From contig NZ_JADEYH010000009.1 in assembly GCF_017114865.1 (NCBI RefSeq), forward strand, positions 62,001 through 126,000: a stretch of DNA of 64,000 nucleotides, given 5' to 3'. The translations under genes were made by a program, and so were the position numbers. Below the pieces are notes generated by a model. That model worked only from the letters and a program-made list of their open reading frames with translations, had not been told where the DNA came from and made no database searches. This document shows positions 10,404-20,018 of this stretch, piece by piece. The DNA comes from Streptomyces verrucosisporus (lineage in GTDB: Bacteria; Actinomycetota; Actinomycetes; Streptomycetales; Streptomycetaceae). Within the stretch, counting starts at the first letter, position 1. Every line of letters begins with the position of its first letter.

Positions 10404-11081
10404 GTGAGCGACACGGAAGGCCACCAGGTGTACACGGGCTACGACAGAGCGGCCATCGACCGCGCCGGACAGGCCGAGGCGTTCGACGCGATCGGCGACC
10501 GCTACGACGACGTCTTCCCCCACAAGGAGGGGCAGCTGACCGCCGGCGCCTGGCTGGCGAAGGAGCTGCCCGCCGGTTCGCGGGTGCTCGACGTCGGCTG
10601 CGGCACCGGGGTGCCCACCGCCCGGCAGCTCGCCGACGCCGGGCACCGGGTCACCGGCATCGACATCTCCCCCGGCATGGTCGAGCTGGGCCGGGCCAAC
10701 GTCCCCAACGCCGACTTCCGCCTGATGGACCTCGCCGACCTGGAGCGCGCCGGTCTGGGGCCCTTCGACGGCGCCGCCGTCTTCTTCTCGCTGCTGATGC
10801 TGCCGCGCAAGGAGATCCCCGTCGCCCTGAGGATGCTGCACGGTCAGCTGCGCCCCGGCGGGCTGCTGGCGCTCGGCATGGTCGAGGCGGACGTGGACGA
10901 CTTCGCCATCCCGTTCCTGGGCCATACGATCCGGGTATCCGGTTACCTGCGGGAGGAGCTGCGCCAGGTCGTGGCCGACGCGGGCTTCGAGATCGGCGGG
11001 GAGGAGACGTTCGCGTACGCGCCGGCCAGTACGGACGTCTCCCCCGAGATACAGGTCTTCCTCAACTGCCGACGCCCCTGA
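10404..11081 (+). CDS. SAM-dependent class I methyltransferase
   Basis: A 225-residue protein. Motif I is VLDVGCGTGVPTARQL, followed by an acidic residue at the end of strand 2 (VTGIDISPGMVELG), and the DLADLE and FDGAAVFFSLLMLP segments of a Rossmann methyltransferase (Methyltransf_25/11 type). The GTG start at 10404 is supported by GAGGAG at 10391-10396; an in-frame TTG 30 nt upstream lacks such a site. The substrate is unknown and neighbours give no clue. Confidence 0.85.
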   Translation: MSDTEGHQVYTGYDRAAIDRAGQAEAFDAIGDRYDDVFPHKEGQLTAGAWLAKELPAGSRVLDVGCGTGVPTARQLADAGHRVTGIDISPGMVELGRANVPNADFRLMDLADLERAGLGPFDGAAVFFSLLMLPRKEIPVALRMLHGQLRPGGLLALGMVEADVDDFAIPFLGHTIRVSGYLREELRQVVADAGFEIGGEETFAYAPASTDVSPEIQVFLNCRRP

Positions 11082-11128
11082 GTCCTCAAGCGCTGGGCCC
11101 GCCCGATGCACGGCGCGGCCCCGGACGG

Positions 11129-13252
11129 ATGGAAACCCAACGCGTGACGGAGTATCCGACCCCCCGACAGTCCGCTGCCCGGCCGATGGGCGGCGGTGCT
11201 CGTACGGCCGCGCCCGCGCCGGAGAGAACGGCCGGGCGCGCCGACGCCGCGCACGCCGCGCTTCCCGATCCCCGGGACGAGCCGGGGGCGTCGGATCTGG
11301 CGGCCACCGCGCCCAGGGACGCCCCCGCCCCGCCACAGACGCCCGCACCGGCCGCCGGACGCCGCCCACACACCGGCCACGCCCGGCCCGCGGGCGGCGA
11401 CGAGCCGGCCTGCCGCAGCCGTCCCGCCGCGCCGGAGCCCGCCGACCCGGGCGCCGGGCCGACGGCGGCAGGGCACCCCGGCACGGACGAGCCGGAGGAG
11501 CCGGACGAGCGGGCCGAGCGGGAGCGGCGCGGGGGCGACCGACTGCGCTTCGTGGGAGCCGCCACCCGGCGGATCGCCCGCGGCGTCGACCTGGACGAGA
11601 CCGTGCTCGGGCTGTGCCGGGCCAGCGTCCCGGCGTTCTCGGACGCGATCCTGGTCTATCTGCGCGATCCGCTGCCGGTGGGGGACGAGCGCCCCACCGG
11701 GCCCTTCCTGCTGCGGCTGCGCCGCACCGACCGGCTGCCCGACTACGCGGCCCCGGCCTCCGCCGAGGCCGACCCCTCCGACACCGGGGAGTTCCCGCTG
11801 CCCCTGCTCACCGCCGCGCCGGAGGGCACGGTGAGCGGGACGCCTGAGCAGATCGAGGTGCGCGGCGGCGGCCCGCTGGCCGAGGTGCTGCGCGGGGTGC
11901 GCCCGGTCTTCGGCGACGCGCCCACCGTCCGCGAGGCGCTGCCGGAGCTTCTCGGCCCCGCCCGTGAGATCCCGGCCGGACGCCGGGCGATCCTCGCCCC
12001 GCTGCGCGGGCGCCGCCGCGTCATCGGCGCGGCGGTGTTCCTGCGCCGCGCCGACCGGGCCGCCTTCGAGGGCGACGACCTGCTGGTGGCCGCGCAGTTG
12101 GCCACGCACACCGCACTGGGCGTGGACAAGGCGGTGCTCTACGGACGCGAGGCGTACATCGCCGACGAACTCCAGCGCACCATGCTCCCCGACGAGCTGC
12201 CCCAGCCCACCGGGGTGACGCTGGCCAGCCGCTACCTCCCGGCGGCCGAGACCGCCCGGGTGGGCGGCGACTGGTACGACGCGATACCGCTGCCCGGCGG
12301 CCGGGTGGCCCTGGTCGTCGGCGACGTCATGGGCCACTCCATGACCTCCGCGGCGATCATGGGCCAGCTGCGCACCACCGCCCAGACCCTGGCCGGGCTC
12401 GACCTGCCGCCGCAGGAGGTGCTGCACCACCTCGACGAGCAGGCCCAGCGCCTGGGCAGCGACCGCATGGCGACCTGCCTGTACGCCGTCTACGACCCCG
12501 TGGCCCACCGGATCGTGGTGGCCAACGCCGGGCACCCGCCGCCGGTGATGCTGCACCGCGACGGCCACGCCGAGGTGCTGCGCGTCCCGGCCGGGGCGCC
12601 CATCGGGGTGGGGGGCGTGGACTTCGAGGCGGTGGAGCTGGACGCCCCGGCCGGCGCCACGCTGCTGCTCTACACCGACGGCCTGGTGGAGTCCCGCCAC
12701 CGGGACGTGTGGACCGGGATCGAGCAGCTGCGCGAGAAGCTCACCGACACCGCCGGGCTGACCCGCCCCGACACCCCGCCGCCGCTGGAACCGCTGTGCG
12801 ACGAGGTGCTGGACATCCTCGGCCCCGGCGACCGGGACGACGACATCGCGCTGCTGGCCGCCCGCTTCGACGGCATCCCGCCCAGCGACGTGGCCTACTG
12901 GTACCTCGACCCGCGCGCCCAGACCGCGCGGCAGGCCCGCCGCCTGGCCCGGCGCGCGCTGGAGCGCTGGGACCTGGCGGATCTGTCGGACTCGGTGGAG
13001 CTGCTGGTCAGTGAGGTGGTGACCAACGCCGTCCGCTACGCCGAGCGGCCCATCACGCTGCGGCTGCTGCGCACCGACACACTGCGCTGCGAGGTCGGCG
13101 ACGACGTGCCGCAGCTGCCCAGGCTGCGGCAGGCCAGGGCGACGGACGAGGGCGGCCGGGGCCTGTACCTGGTCAACCGGCTGGCCCGGCGCTGGGGCGC
13201 GACCCGGCTGAGCACCGGCAAGGTGGTCTGGTTCGAGCTGCCCATACCGTAG
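11129..13252 (+). CDS. GAF / PP2C (SpoIIE) phosphatase with ATPase domain
   Basis: A 707-residue cytoplasmic regulator. Residues 1-130 are a low-complexity Ala/Pro/Arg tail. About 135-345 is a GAF-like sensor region. About 355-575 is a SpoIIE-type PP2C phosphatase with metal-binding Asp residues in [27 protein letters not shown] and DRDDDIALL. About 590-705 is a HATPase_c_2 anti-sigma-kinase-like domain with SEVVTNAVRYA and DEGGRGLYLVNRL. Proteins with this build act in partner switching of sigma-B-like factors, dephosphorylating anti-anti-sigma factors. The start is uncertain; GTG at 11144 is a close alternative. Confidence 0.9.
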   Translation: METQRVTEYPTPRQSAARPMGGGARTAAPAPERTAGRADAAHAALPDPRDEPGASDLAATAPRDAPAPPQTPAPAAGRRPHTGHARPAGGDEPACRSRPAAPEPADPGAGPTAAGHPGTDEPEEPDERAERERRGGDRLRFVGAATRRIARGVDLDETVLGLCRASVPAFSDAILVYLRDPLPVGDERPTGPFLLRLRRTDRLPDYAAPASAEADPSDTGEFPLPLLTAAPEGTVSGTPEQIEVRGGGPLAEVLRGVRPVFGDAPTVREALPELLGPAREIPAGRRAILAPLRGRRRVIGAAVFLRRADRAAFEGDDLLVAAQLATHTALGVDKAVLYGREAYIADELQRTMLPDELPQPTGVTLASRYLPAAETARVGGDWYDAIPLPGGRVALVVGDVMGHSMTSAAIMGQLRTTAQTLAGLDLPPQEVLHHLDEQAQRLGSDRMATCLYAVYDPVAHRIVVANAGHPPPVMLHRDGHAEVLRVPAGAPIGVGGVDFEAVELDAPAGATLLLYTDGLVESRHRDVWTGIEQLREKLTDTAGLTRPDTPPPLEPLCDEVLDILGPGDRDDDIALLAARFDGIPPSDVAYWYLDPRAQTARQARRLARRALERWDLADLSDSVELLVSEVVTNAVRYAERPITLRLLRTDTLRCEVGDDVPQLPRLRQARATDEGGRGLYLVNRLARRWGATRLSTGKVVWFELPIP

Positions 13253-13266
13253 CGCGGCCGCGGGGC

Positions 13267-13315
13267 GAACGGACGGGCCCCGCACCACTGGTGGTGGTGC
13301 GGGGCCCGTCCGTTC
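13267..13315. terminator. Bidirectional hairpin terminator
   Basis: A perfect 22-bp stem (13267-13288 with 13294-13315) with a 5-nt loop between the convergent PP2C-type and ahpD genes. Confidence 0.8.
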
Positions 13316-13375
13316 ACGCCGGGGGTTCGCGACGGCCCGCCGGGCCGAGGCGATCGGTCGGGCCGGGACGGTCCG

Positions 13376-13942
13376 TCAGACCGCCGCGGCCGCCGGGGCG
13401 TCCGCCTGCGCTCCGGCCAGCGTGGCCTCGGCTTCCAGCACCGTGCCGACGGCCTGGACGACGGAGGCGATCTTGAAGGCCTCCTGGACCGTCTCGCGGT
13501 CCACACCGGCCTTGCGGAGCACCTGCTCGTGGGAGTCCAGGCACTGCCCGCAGCCGTTGACCGCGGAGACGGCCAGCGACCACAGCTCGAAGTCGGCCTT
13601 GTCCACGCCCGGGTTGCCGATGACGTTCATCCGCAGGCCCGCGCGCAGGGTGCCGTACTCCGGGTCCGACAGCAGGTGCCGGGTGCGGTAGAAGACGTTG
13701 TTCATCGCCATGACGGCCGCGGCCGCCTTGGCGGCGGTGTACGCCTCGGGGGAGAGGTTGGCCTTCGCCTCCGGCTCCAGCTCGGTGAGCACCTTCGGCG
13801 AGCGCGAGGCGATCGCGCAGGCCAGCACCGTGCCCCACAGCTGCTGCCGGGGCAGGTCGGAGTTGCCTATCACGGAGCCGAGGTTGAGCTTGAGGTCCTT
13901 GGCGTATGCCGGCAGCGCCGACTTCAGGTCGTCGAGAGCCAT
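13376..13942 (-). CDS. ahpD: Alkyl hydroperoxide reductase AhpD
   Basis: A 188-residue member of the carboxymuconolactone decarboxylase-like fold. The redox CxxC lies in [11 protein letters not shown] (Cys131, Cys134) with the conserved His138 of the proton relay. AhpD acts as the thiol reductant of AhpC, and in mycobacteria receives electrons through a lipoamide-dependent chain. The gene starts 17 nt after ahpC on the same strand, so the two form an operon next to oxyR. Confidence 0.96.
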   Translation of the reverse strand: MALDDLKSALPAYAKDLKLNLGSVIGNSDLPRQQLWGTVLACAIASRSPKVLTELEPEAKANLSPEAYTAAKAAAAVMAMNNVFYRTRHLLSDPEYGTLRAGLRMNVIGNPGVDKADFELWSLAVSAVNGCGQCLDSHEQVLRKAGVDRETVQEAFKIASVVQAVGTVLEAEATLAGAQADAPAAAAV

Positions 13943-13959
13943 GTCGTCGTCTCAGCCCC

Positions 13960-14514
13960 TCACTCGCCCGAGAGCAGCTTGACCGGGTCGAGGGTGTCCT
14001 CGCCCTTGGACCAGTTGCAGGGGCACAGCTCGTCGGTCTGCAGGGCGTCCAGGACCCGCAGGACCTCCTTGGGGTTACGGCCGACGGAGCCGGCGGTCAC
14101 CATGGTGAACTGAATCTCGTTGTTCTGGTCGACGATGAAGACGGCGCGCTGGGCGTAGCCGTCCTCGCCCTCGACGCCGCAGGCCCGCATCAGCTCGTGC
14201 TTGGGGTCGGCCAGCATCGGGAAGGGCAGGTCGCGCAGGTCGGCGTGGTCCTTGCGCCAGGCGTGGTGCACGAACTCCGAGTCGCCCGAGACGCCGAGGA
14301 TCTGGGCGTCGCGGTCGGCGAACTCGTCGTTCAGCTTGCCGAAGGCGGCGATCTCGGTCGGGCAGACGAAGGTGAAGTCCTTCGGCCAGAAGAAGACGAC
14401 CTTCCACTTGCCCTCGTACGTCTTGTGGTTGATCTCCTCGAACGCCTTGTCGGCGTCGAGGTCCACACAGGCGGTCAGGTCGAACTCGGGGAACTTGTCA
14501 CCGACAGTGAGCAC
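13960..14514 (-). CDS. ahpC: Alkyl hydroperoxide reductase AhpC (peroxiredoxin)
   Basis: A 184-residue typical two-cysteine peroxiredoxin that reduces organic and hydrogen peroxides. The peroxidatic Cys51 lies in FTFVCPTE, and the C-terminal CPCNW motif (Cys164, Cys166) supplies the resolving thiol(s). A strong AAGGAG site lies before the ATG. It is divergent from oxyR, the usual actinomycete arrangement, and is expected to be induced by OxyR on peroxide exposure. AhpD downstream is its electron donor. Confidence 0.97.
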   Translation of the reverse strand: MLTVGDKFPEFDLTACVDLDADKAFEEINHKTYEGKWKVVFFWPKDFTFVCPTEIAAFGKLNDEFADRDAQILGVSGDSEFVHHAWRKDHADLRDLPFPMLADPKHELMRACGVEGEDGYAQRAVFIVDQNNEIQFTMVTAGSVGRNPKEVLRVLDALQTDELCPCNWSKGEDTLDPVKLLSGE

Positions 14515-14593
14515 GCTCGCTCCTTGTTGCGTGGAAACGCCCCGCCGTGGGGCTTTCCTGAGGGTTGGACGCGATCCACACTGCCATAGCCAA

Positions 14594-14632
14594 CATTGAT
14601 CACAGAAATAGCTAGACTCACTGGCATTGATC
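14594..14632. promoter_or_regulatory. ahpC-oxyR divergent regulatory region, repeated CATTGATC
   Basis: The octamer CATTGATC occurs at 14594-14601 and 14625-14632, 31 bp apart, or about three helical turns, so both copies face the same side of DNA. Between them lies TAGACT (14613-14618), a likely oxyR -10 element. OxyR tetramers contact about four turns of DNA, so this spacing suits OxyR binding, although the repeat differs from the E. coli ATAG consensus. Confidence 0.5.
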
Positions 14633-14646
14633 GGAGGTGGTTATCA

Positions 14647-15669
14647 GTGACCCTGTCGGCGCACAGACCGGACCAGGAGTCCCGCAGGCGCCCCCACCAG
14701 GGGCCCGTGTCGCACGGCAGGGGGGGCCGCAAACCCACGCTGTCCCAGTTGCGGGCGTTCGCGGCCGTGGCGGACCATCTCCACTTCCGTGAGGCCGCCG
14801 CTGAGATCGGGATGAGCCAGCCGGCTCTCTCGGGTGCCGTCGCGGCGCTGGAGGAGTCGCTCGGAGTGAAGCTGCTGGAGCGTACGACGCGAAGAGTACT
14901 GCTCTCCCCGGCGGGTGAGCGCCTGGCGTCCAGAGCCCGGACAGTGCTGGACGCGGTGGAGGGGCTGCTGGAGGAGGCGGAGGCGGCACGCGCCCCCTTC
15001 ACGGGCGCGCTGCGACTGGGGGTGATCCCGACCTGCGCACCCTACCTGCTGCCGACGGTCCTGAGGCTCGTTCACGATCGTTATCCGGCACTGGATCTGC
15101 AGGTGCACGAGGAGCAGACCGCCTCACTGCTCGACGGCCTGGTGGCCGGACGGCTCGACCTGCTGCTGCTCGCGGTGCCGCCCGGCGCACCGCGGACCGC
15201 GGACGCCGGCGGGGTGGAGACGGTGCCCCTGTTCGACGAGGACTTCGTGCTGGTGACCCCGAGCGGACACGAACTGGCCGGCCGGGGCCGCCTGCCCCGC
15301 GAGACGCTGCGCGGTCTCGACCTGCTGCTCCTGGACGAGGGGCACTGCCTGCGCGAGCAGGCCCTGGACGTGTGCCGCGAGGCCGGGCGGACCGACGGGG
15401 TGCCGGCCACCACGAGCGCGGCGGGGCTGTCCACCCTGGTCCAGCTCGTCGCGGGCGGGCTGGGCGTGACGCTGCTGCCGCGCACCTCGCTGCACGTGGA
15501 GACGGAGCGCAACGAGCTGCTGGCGACCGCCCGCTTCGCCGACCCCGCGCCCTCGCGGCGGATCGGTCTGGCGATGCGGGCGGGAGCGGCGCGGCGGGAC
15601 GAGTTCGCGGTGCTCGCCAAGGATTTGCGGGAGGCAATGCGTCCGCTTCCGGTGCGCATCGTGGACTGA
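14647..15669 (+). CDS. oxyR: LysR-type peroxide regulator OxyR
   Basis: A 340-residue LysR-family protein. Residues about 30-90 form the winged helix (FAAVADHLHFREAAAEIGMS, QPALSGAVAALEESLG). The effector domain follows, with the redox pair Cys234 and Cys243 in EGHCLREQALDVC, nine residues apart exactly as in E. coli OxyR. Disulfide formation there by hydrogen peroxide switches on targets. The GTG at 14647 has GGAGG nine nt upstream; an in-frame ATG at 14596 would run through the operator region, and GTG 14707 is an alternative. It is divergent from its expected target ahpCD. Confidence 0.94.
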   Translation: MTLSAHRPDQESRRRPHQGPVSHGRGGRKPTLSQLRAFAAVADHLHFREAAAEIGMSQPALSGAVAALEESLGVKLLERTTRRVLLSPAGERLASRARTVLDAVEGLLEEAEAARAPFTGALRLGVIPTCAPYLLPTVLRLVHDRYPALDLQVHEEQTASLLDGLVAGRLDLLLLAVPPGAPRTADAGGVETVPLFDEDFVLVTPSGHELAGRGRLPRETLRGLDLLLLDEGHCLREQALDVCREAGRTDGVPATTSAAGLSTLVQLVAGGLGVTLLPRTSLHVETERNELLATARFADPAPSRRIGLAMRAGAARRDEFAVLAKDLREAMRPLPVRIVD

Positions 15670-15934
15670 CGGCGCGCCGGATCGGTGCGGCGGCCCGGCC
15701 CGCCGCACGTCACGCTGCGCACACGGCGGCCGCGCCCCTCGCCGGGCGCCGCCGAAGGGACGCGCGGCGGGCCGTCCGGCCGTACGCCACCGTATGCATA
15801 AGCGTGCGCACAGTGGGTAGAGCCGATGCATCGTCTCTCGTACGGCCGCAGCGCGAACTGCCGTGCGCAGCAAGGCGGGTCAGGGTGACTCAGTCGAAAG
15901 ATCGAACAGCCGTAGCCGTCGTCAGGAGTGGACC

Positions 15935-16294
15935 GTGCTGCAAACGCCGCATCAGTCTCCGCAGGCCACCGTCGTCCCCGTCCAGCGCACCTCCTCGCGC
16001 GAGCAAACCGGACCGTGGCACTCCGAGGCGGTCTGCCGCAGGGACGAGGCCGGTCTGTTCTTCGCGCCCTCCAAGGAGCCCACGGCGGCCCGCCTCTCGC
16101 GCGAGCAGGCGGCCAAGCGGGTCTGCGCACGCTGCCCGGTGCTCGTGGAGTGCCGTGAGCACGCGCTGCTCCAGCCCGAACCGTACGGAGTGTGGGGCGG
16201 GCTGACCGCGGCCGAGCGCAGAGTGGTGCTCGCCCGCCGCCGTCGCCACGATGCCGAGCTGGGGCAGCCGGCCCAGGTGTCCCGCATCGCCTGA
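15935..16294 (+). CDS. WhiB-family iron-sulfur regulator (possibly WblI)
   Basis: A 119-residue protein with the four WhiB cysteines: Cys34, then Cys64, Cys67 and Cys73 in the C-x2-C-x5-C array. The GVWGG beta-turn is at 85-89 and a basic tail AERRVVLARRRRHD follows. WhiB proteins bind a [4Fe-4S] cluster, sense oxygen or nitric oxide and act with the principal sigma factor. The GTG at 15935 has AGGAG six nt upstream, which decides against an in-frame ATG at 15863. Position just before glpX matches my memory of S. coelicolor wblI; I therefore suggest, but do not assert, that identity. Confidence 0.9.
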   Translation: MLQTPHQSPQATVVPVQRTSSREQTGPWHSEAVCRRDEAGLFFAPSKEPTAARLSREQAAKRVCARCPVLVECREHALLQPEPYGVWGGLTAAERRVVLARRRRHDAELGQPAQVSRIA

Positions 16295-16418
16295 CGGCCC
16301 CGCCCCATCCCGGCCCTCACCCGGATCCCACCCGGCACCGGCACGTCACCGCCCCCGGTACCGGTCCCGGCGCCGGCTCCGCCTTCCGGCCGGTCCGGGA
16401 CCTCGCCCCGCACCCCCG

Positions 16419-16446
16419 CGGCGGCGGGCCGCCCGGCCCGCCGCCG
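16419..16446. terminator. Hairpin between wbl gene and glpX
   Basis: A perfect 12-bp stem (16419-16430 with 16435-16446) and a 4-nt loop just downstream of the minus-strand glpX stop and of the plus-strand WhiB gene, so it can serve both. Confidence 0.6.
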
Positions 16447-16452
16447 GGCGCG

Positions 16453-17487
16453 TCAGCGGGCCCGGTCGAAGTCGACCGCGCTGTAGGCGCGCAGCTTGGA
16501 CAGCTTGTGGGTGGAGTCGATCTGGCGGATCGTGCCGGACCTCGACCGCATCACCAGGGACTGGGTGGTGGCCGTCTCCGCCCGGTAGCGCACCCCCCGC
16601 AGCAGGTCGCCGTCGGTGATGCCGGTGGCGACGAAGAACACGTTGTCGCCGTTGACGAGGTCGTCGGTGGTCAGCACCCGGTCCAGGTCGTGGCCCGCGT
16701 CGACCGCTTTGTGCCGCTCCTCGTCGTCCTTGGGCCACAGCCGGCCCTGGATCACACCGCCCAGGCACTTGATCGCGCAGGCGGCGATGATGCCCTCCGG
16801 CGTACCGCCGATGCCCAGCAGCAGGTCCACGCCCGTGCCCTCGCGGACGGCCATGATCGCGCCCGCCACGTCGCCGTCGGAGATGAACTTGATCCGGGCG
16901 CCGGACTCCCGCACCTCCTTGACGATGCCGTCGTGGCGCGGCCGGTCGAGGATGACGACGGTGACGTCCTCCGGCGCGCCGCCCTTGGCCTTGGCGACCC
17001 GGCGGATGTTGACCGCGGGCGGGGCGGTGATGTCGACGAACTCGGCGGCCTCCGGGCCGGTGGCGAGCTTGTCCATGTAGAACACGGCCGAGGGGTCGAA
17101 CATCGAGCCGCGCTCGGCCACGGCCAGCACCGACACCGCGTTGCCCATGCCCTTGGCGGTCAGGGTCGTGCCGTCCACCGGGTCCACGGCCACGTCGCAC
17201 TCCGGGCCGGTCCCGTCGCCCACGCGCTCTCCGTTGTAGAGCATCGGGGCCTCGTCCTTCTCCCCCTCGCCGATGACGACGACGCCGTTCATCGAGACGG
17301 TGGAGACCAGGGTGCGCATCGCGCGGACGGCCGCACCGTCCGCGCCGTTCTTGTCGCCGCGGCCGACCCAGCGGCCCGATGCCATGGCGCCCGCCTCGGT
17401 CACGCGGACGAGTTCGAGGGCGAGGTTGCGGTCGGGTGCCTCGGGGCTTACTTCGAGCTGGGAGGGAAGGTGGTGGTGATCGGTCAT
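16453..17487 (-). CDS. glpX: Class II fructose-1,6-bisphosphatase GlpX
   Basis: A 344-residue cytosolic gluconeogenic enzyme that hydrolyses fructose 1,6-bisphosphate to fructose 6-phosphate. The metal and substrate signatures are visible: [28 protein letters not shown] (Asp ligands) and the [20 protein letters not shown] phosphate-binding region. Length is normal for the family. A possible -10 (TAGGGT on the minus strand, 17562-17557) would give a leader of about 60 nt. It is divergent from the DUF4245 gene. Confidence 0.96.
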   Translation of the reverse strand: MTDHHHLPSQLEVSPEAPDRNLALELVRVTEAGAMASGRWVGRGDKNGADGAAVRAMRTLVSTVSMNGVVVIGEGEKDEAPMLYNGERVGDGTGPECDVAVDPVDGTTLTAKGMGNAVSVLAVAERGSMFDPSAVFYMDKLATGPEAAEFVDITAPPAVNIRRVAKAKGGAPEDVTVVILDRPRHDGIVKEVRESGARIKFISDGDVAGAIMAVREGTGVDLLLGIGGTPEGIIAACAIKCLGGVIQGRLWPKDDEERHKAVDAGHDLDRVLTTDDLVNGDNVFFVATGITDGDLLRGVRYRAETATTQSLVMRSRSGTIRQIDSTHKLSKLRAYSAVDFDRAR

Positions 17488-17656
17488 CGTGACGCACCTT
17501 TCTGCACGTCTGTACGGCGTCCGAACGCGACGGCCGAAGTGTTGAGGGTGCCTTCGACCCTATCCGGAGCAGTGGCAAAGTGAGCAGGCTGCCCCACGGA
17601 TGAGCGCGGTGGGGGTGGTGGTCCGGGCGGAAACGGGCATGGGGGACCATGGAGGC

Positions 17657-18259
17657 GTGGCAAGCACGGAGAACAAGCGCGGTAGGCAGACGGCACGGGA
17701 CATGGTGCTGTCGTTGCTGGTGATCCTTCTGGGTGCGGGGTTCGTGTACCTGCTCGTCCCGCACGACGACTCACTGGACCCGGTCCGCCCGATCAGCTAC
17801 GACCTGGAGCTGGTCACGGCGCGGCGCGCGGCGCCGTACCCGGTGGTGGCGCCCGCGGGGCTGCCGGACACCTGGCGCGCGACCTCGGTGAGCTACAAGC
17901 GGCAGAGCGACCTCGGGGCCGTGTGGCACCTGGGCTTCATGAATCCGGACGACCAGTACGCGGCCGTCGAGCAGAGCGACGGCGAGCCGGAGAAGTTCGT
18001 CCGGAGCGTCACCCACGGGGCGGAACCGGCCGACCGCACCCAGACCGTCGGCGGCGAGGAGTGGGAGCGCTACGAGGGCGAGAAGTACGACGCGCTGGTC
18101 CGGCGGGAGTCCGGGGTGACCACGGTGGTGACGGGCACGGCGCCCTTCGAGAGCCTCACACGGCTGGCCGCCTCGCTGGAGGCGGAGCGGGCCGGGGAGC
18201 CGGGGGAGACCGGGGCGCCCGCGGACGCCGGCGAGACCGGGACGCCCGGGAGGAACTGA
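17657..18259 (+). CDS. DUF4245 membrane-anchored protein
   Basis: A 200-residue protein with one N-terminal membrane segment (about residues 15-35, DMVLSLLVILLGAGFVYLL) followed by an extracytoplasmic domain containing the DUF4245 features PVVAPAGLPDTWRATSV, a conserved WHLGF segment and the VTGTAPFESLTRLAASL C-terminus. The last 25 residues are Gly/Glu-rich. The start is uncertain: GTG 17657 gives the usual short leader, while ATG 17639 and ATG 17600 are in frame. The function is unknown; it is regularly found beside glpX in streptomycetes. Confidence 0.8.
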   Translation: MASTENKRGRQTARDMVLSLLVILLGAGFVYLLVPHDDSLDPVRPISYDLELVTARRAAPYPVVAPAGLPDTWRATSVSYKRQSDLGAVWHLGFMNPDDQYAAVEQSDGEPEKFVRSVTHGAEPADRTQTVGGEEWERYEGEKYDALVRRESGVTTVVTGTAPFESLTRLAASLEAERAGEPGETGAPADAGETGTPGRN

Positions 18260-18280
18260 GCGGAAGCCGGGACGGGACGC

Positions 18281-18307
18281 GGGCCGCCGGGGCCCGCCCG
18301 GCGGCCC
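18281..18307. terminator. Hairpin between DUF4245 gene and xseB
   Basis: Perfect 11-bp arms (18281-18291 and 18297-18307) with a 5-nt loop between convergent genes. Confidence 0.6.
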
Positions 18308-18375
18308 GGCGCGCTCCCGGACGGCGGCGACGGCGTCCTCACGGACCGGGCCCGGGGCCGGTGCGGCCCCCGCCG

Positions 18376-18651
18376 TCACTCCCGGCCGTCCCCCGGCCCT
18401 TCCTCGTCCGCGGCCTCGCCGACGGCGTCCTCCCCGTTCTCGGCCAGCACCGCGTCCAGCCGCGCACGGGCGCCCTCCAGCCGTCGGCGGCAGACCGCGG
18501 CCAGCTCCTCGCCCCGCTCCCACAGCGCCAGCGACTCCTCCAGCGTGGAGCCGCCCGCCTCCAGACGGCGGACCACGGTGACCAGCTCGTCACGCGCCTG
18601 CTCGTAGCCCATCTCCCCGGCCGGCGGGGCGTGGGTGCTCGTGTCTGTCAT
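18376..18651 (-). CDS. xseB: Exodeoxyribonuclease VII small subunit
   Basis: A 91-residue protein with the XseB helical hairpin: GYEQARDELVTVVRRLEAGG followed by LEESLALWERGEELA. It caps the large subunit to form ExoVII, which degrades single-stranded DNA from either end. It begins 40 nt after xseA on the same strand. The acidic tail after about residue 70 is longer than in E. coli but common in actinomycetes. Confidence 0.94.
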   Translation of the reverse strand: MTDTSTHAPPAGEMGYEQARDELVTVVRRLEAGGSTLEESLALWERGEELAAVCRRRLEGARARLDAVLAENGEDAVGEAADEEGPGDGRE

Positions 18652-18691
18652 GCGCCTCAGCCTAGTGTCGGGGCCTGACAGCGCGGCTTGC

Positions 18692-19912
18692 TCACTCCTC
18701 CTCGCCGCGCCGCGCGACCACCGTCAGCTCCCCCTCGGCCACCCGGGCGCGCAGCCGCTCGCCGTCGGCCACCTCCCGCGCCACCCGCACCGCGCTCCCG
18801 TCGGCCCGCTGCAGCACCGCGTAGCCGCGTGCGAGCGTCGCGGCGGGGGAGAGGGCGACGACCCGGGCGGTGGTGTGCTCCAGCTCCGCCTCGGCCCGCG
18901 CCAGCAGATGCCCGAACGTCCGCCGGGCGCGGTCGAGCACCGCCGCGACCTGCTCCTCGCGCTCGGCCACCATCGCCTGCGGCCGGGCCATCACCGGGCG
19001 GCTCATGGTGTCCGCCAGCCCTCGCTCCTGCCGCTCCAGCATCCCCCGAACCGCCCGCATCGCCCGCTCGCGCAGCTGCCGCACCCGCTCCATCTCCTCG
19101 CGCACGTCCGGCACGACGTCCTTGGCGGCATGGGTGGGCGTACGGGAGCGCAGGTCGGCGACCAGATCCAGCAGCGGGGTGTCCGGCTCGTGCCCGATGG
19201 CCGAGACCACCGGGGTGGCGCAGCCGGCCACCGCCCGCACCAGCCGCTCGTCGGAGAAGGGCAGCAGATCCTCCACGCTGCCGCCGCCCCGGGCCACGAT
19301 GATCACGTCCACGGCCGGGTCGGCGTCCAGCTCCCGCACCGCGTCGATCACCTGCGGCACCGCGTGCACGCCCTGCACGGCCACGTTTCGCACGGCGAAG
19401 CGGACGGCGGGCCAGCGCTGCCGGGCCGTCTCCAGCACGTCCCGCTCGGCGGCGGAGGCGCGGCCGGTGACCAGGCCGACCACACCGGGCAGGAACGGCA
19501 GCGGCTTCTTCCGCTCGGCCGCGAACAGGCCCTCGGCGGCCAGCGACTTCTTCAGCTGCTCCAGTCGCGCCAGCAGCTCGCCCATCCCCACCGGCCGGAT
19601 CTCGCTCACCCGCAGGGAGAGCTGACCGCGCGGCGCGTACCACTCCGGTTTGCCCAGCGCCACGATCCGGGCGCCCTCGCCCACCACCTCCGCCACCTTG
19701 TCGAAGACGGCGCGGTAGCAGGTCACGGTCAGCGAGACGTCGTAGGAGGGGTCGCGCAGGGTCAGGAACACCATCCCCGCGCCGGGGCGCCGGGAGAGCT
19801 GGGTGATCTGCCCCTCGACCCACACCGCGCCCAGCCGGTCGATCCATCCGCCGATCAGCCGCGACACCTCGCCGACGGGGACCGGCGCCTCGGGCGACGT
19901 GTTGAGAGCCAT
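18692..19912 (-). CDS. xseA: Exodeoxyribonuclease VII large subunit
   Basis: A 406-residue protein. The N-terminal OB-fold (about 10-110) includes [24 protein letters not shown]. The catalytic domain has [24 protein letters not shown], the invariant [19 protein letters not shown] and [20 protein letters not shown], and a long coiled-coil C-terminal region follows. It supplies the nuclease site of ExoVII, used in mismatch and recombination processing. It is divergent from ispH. Confidence 0.96.
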   Translation of the reverse strand: MALNTSPEAPVPVGEVSRLIGGWIDRLGAVWVEGQITQLSRRPGAGMVFLTLRDPSYDVSLTVTCYRAVFDKVAEVVGEGARIVALGKPEWYAPRGQLSLRVSEIRPVGMGELLARLEQLKKSLAAEGLFAAERKKPLPFLPGVVGLVTGRASAAERDVLETARQRWPAVRFAVRNVAVQGVHAVPQVIDAVRELDADPAVDVIIVARGGGSVEDLLPFSDERLVRAVAGCATPVVSAIGHEPDTPLLDLVADLRSRTPTHAAKDVVPDVREEMERVRQLRERAMRAVRGMLERQERGLADTMSRPVMARPQAMVAEREEQVAAVLDRARRTFGHLLARAEAELEHTTARVVALSPAATLARGYAVLQRADGSAVRVAREVADGERLRARVAEGELTVVARRGEEE

Positions 19913-20006
19913 GGAAGGAGGCTAGCCGCACCCGCCGACAACCGGGGCCCGCCCACCTTTCCCACCCGCACCGTCCGCCCCGCCGGGCGTCCGCGGACCG
20001 GGCCCG

Positions 20007-20012
20007 TACGAT
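20007..20012 (+). promoter_or_regulatory. Candidate leaderless promoter (-10) for ispH
   Basis: TACGAT ends 6 nt before the ispH ATG, which lacks a Shine-Dalgarno sequence. A transcript starting at the A of the ATG is predicted. Confidence 0.4.
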
Positions 20013-20018
20013 GGCCAC

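Noticed and set aside
13267..13315. Attachment site or mobile-element end at the long inverted repeat
   Set aside because: It lies exactly between convergent gene ends, like a dozen similar stems in the window, so it is a terminator.
14596..14646. Longer OxyR start at ATG 14596
   Set aside because: It would place the start in the operator region. The GTG at 14647 has a well-spaced GGAGG.
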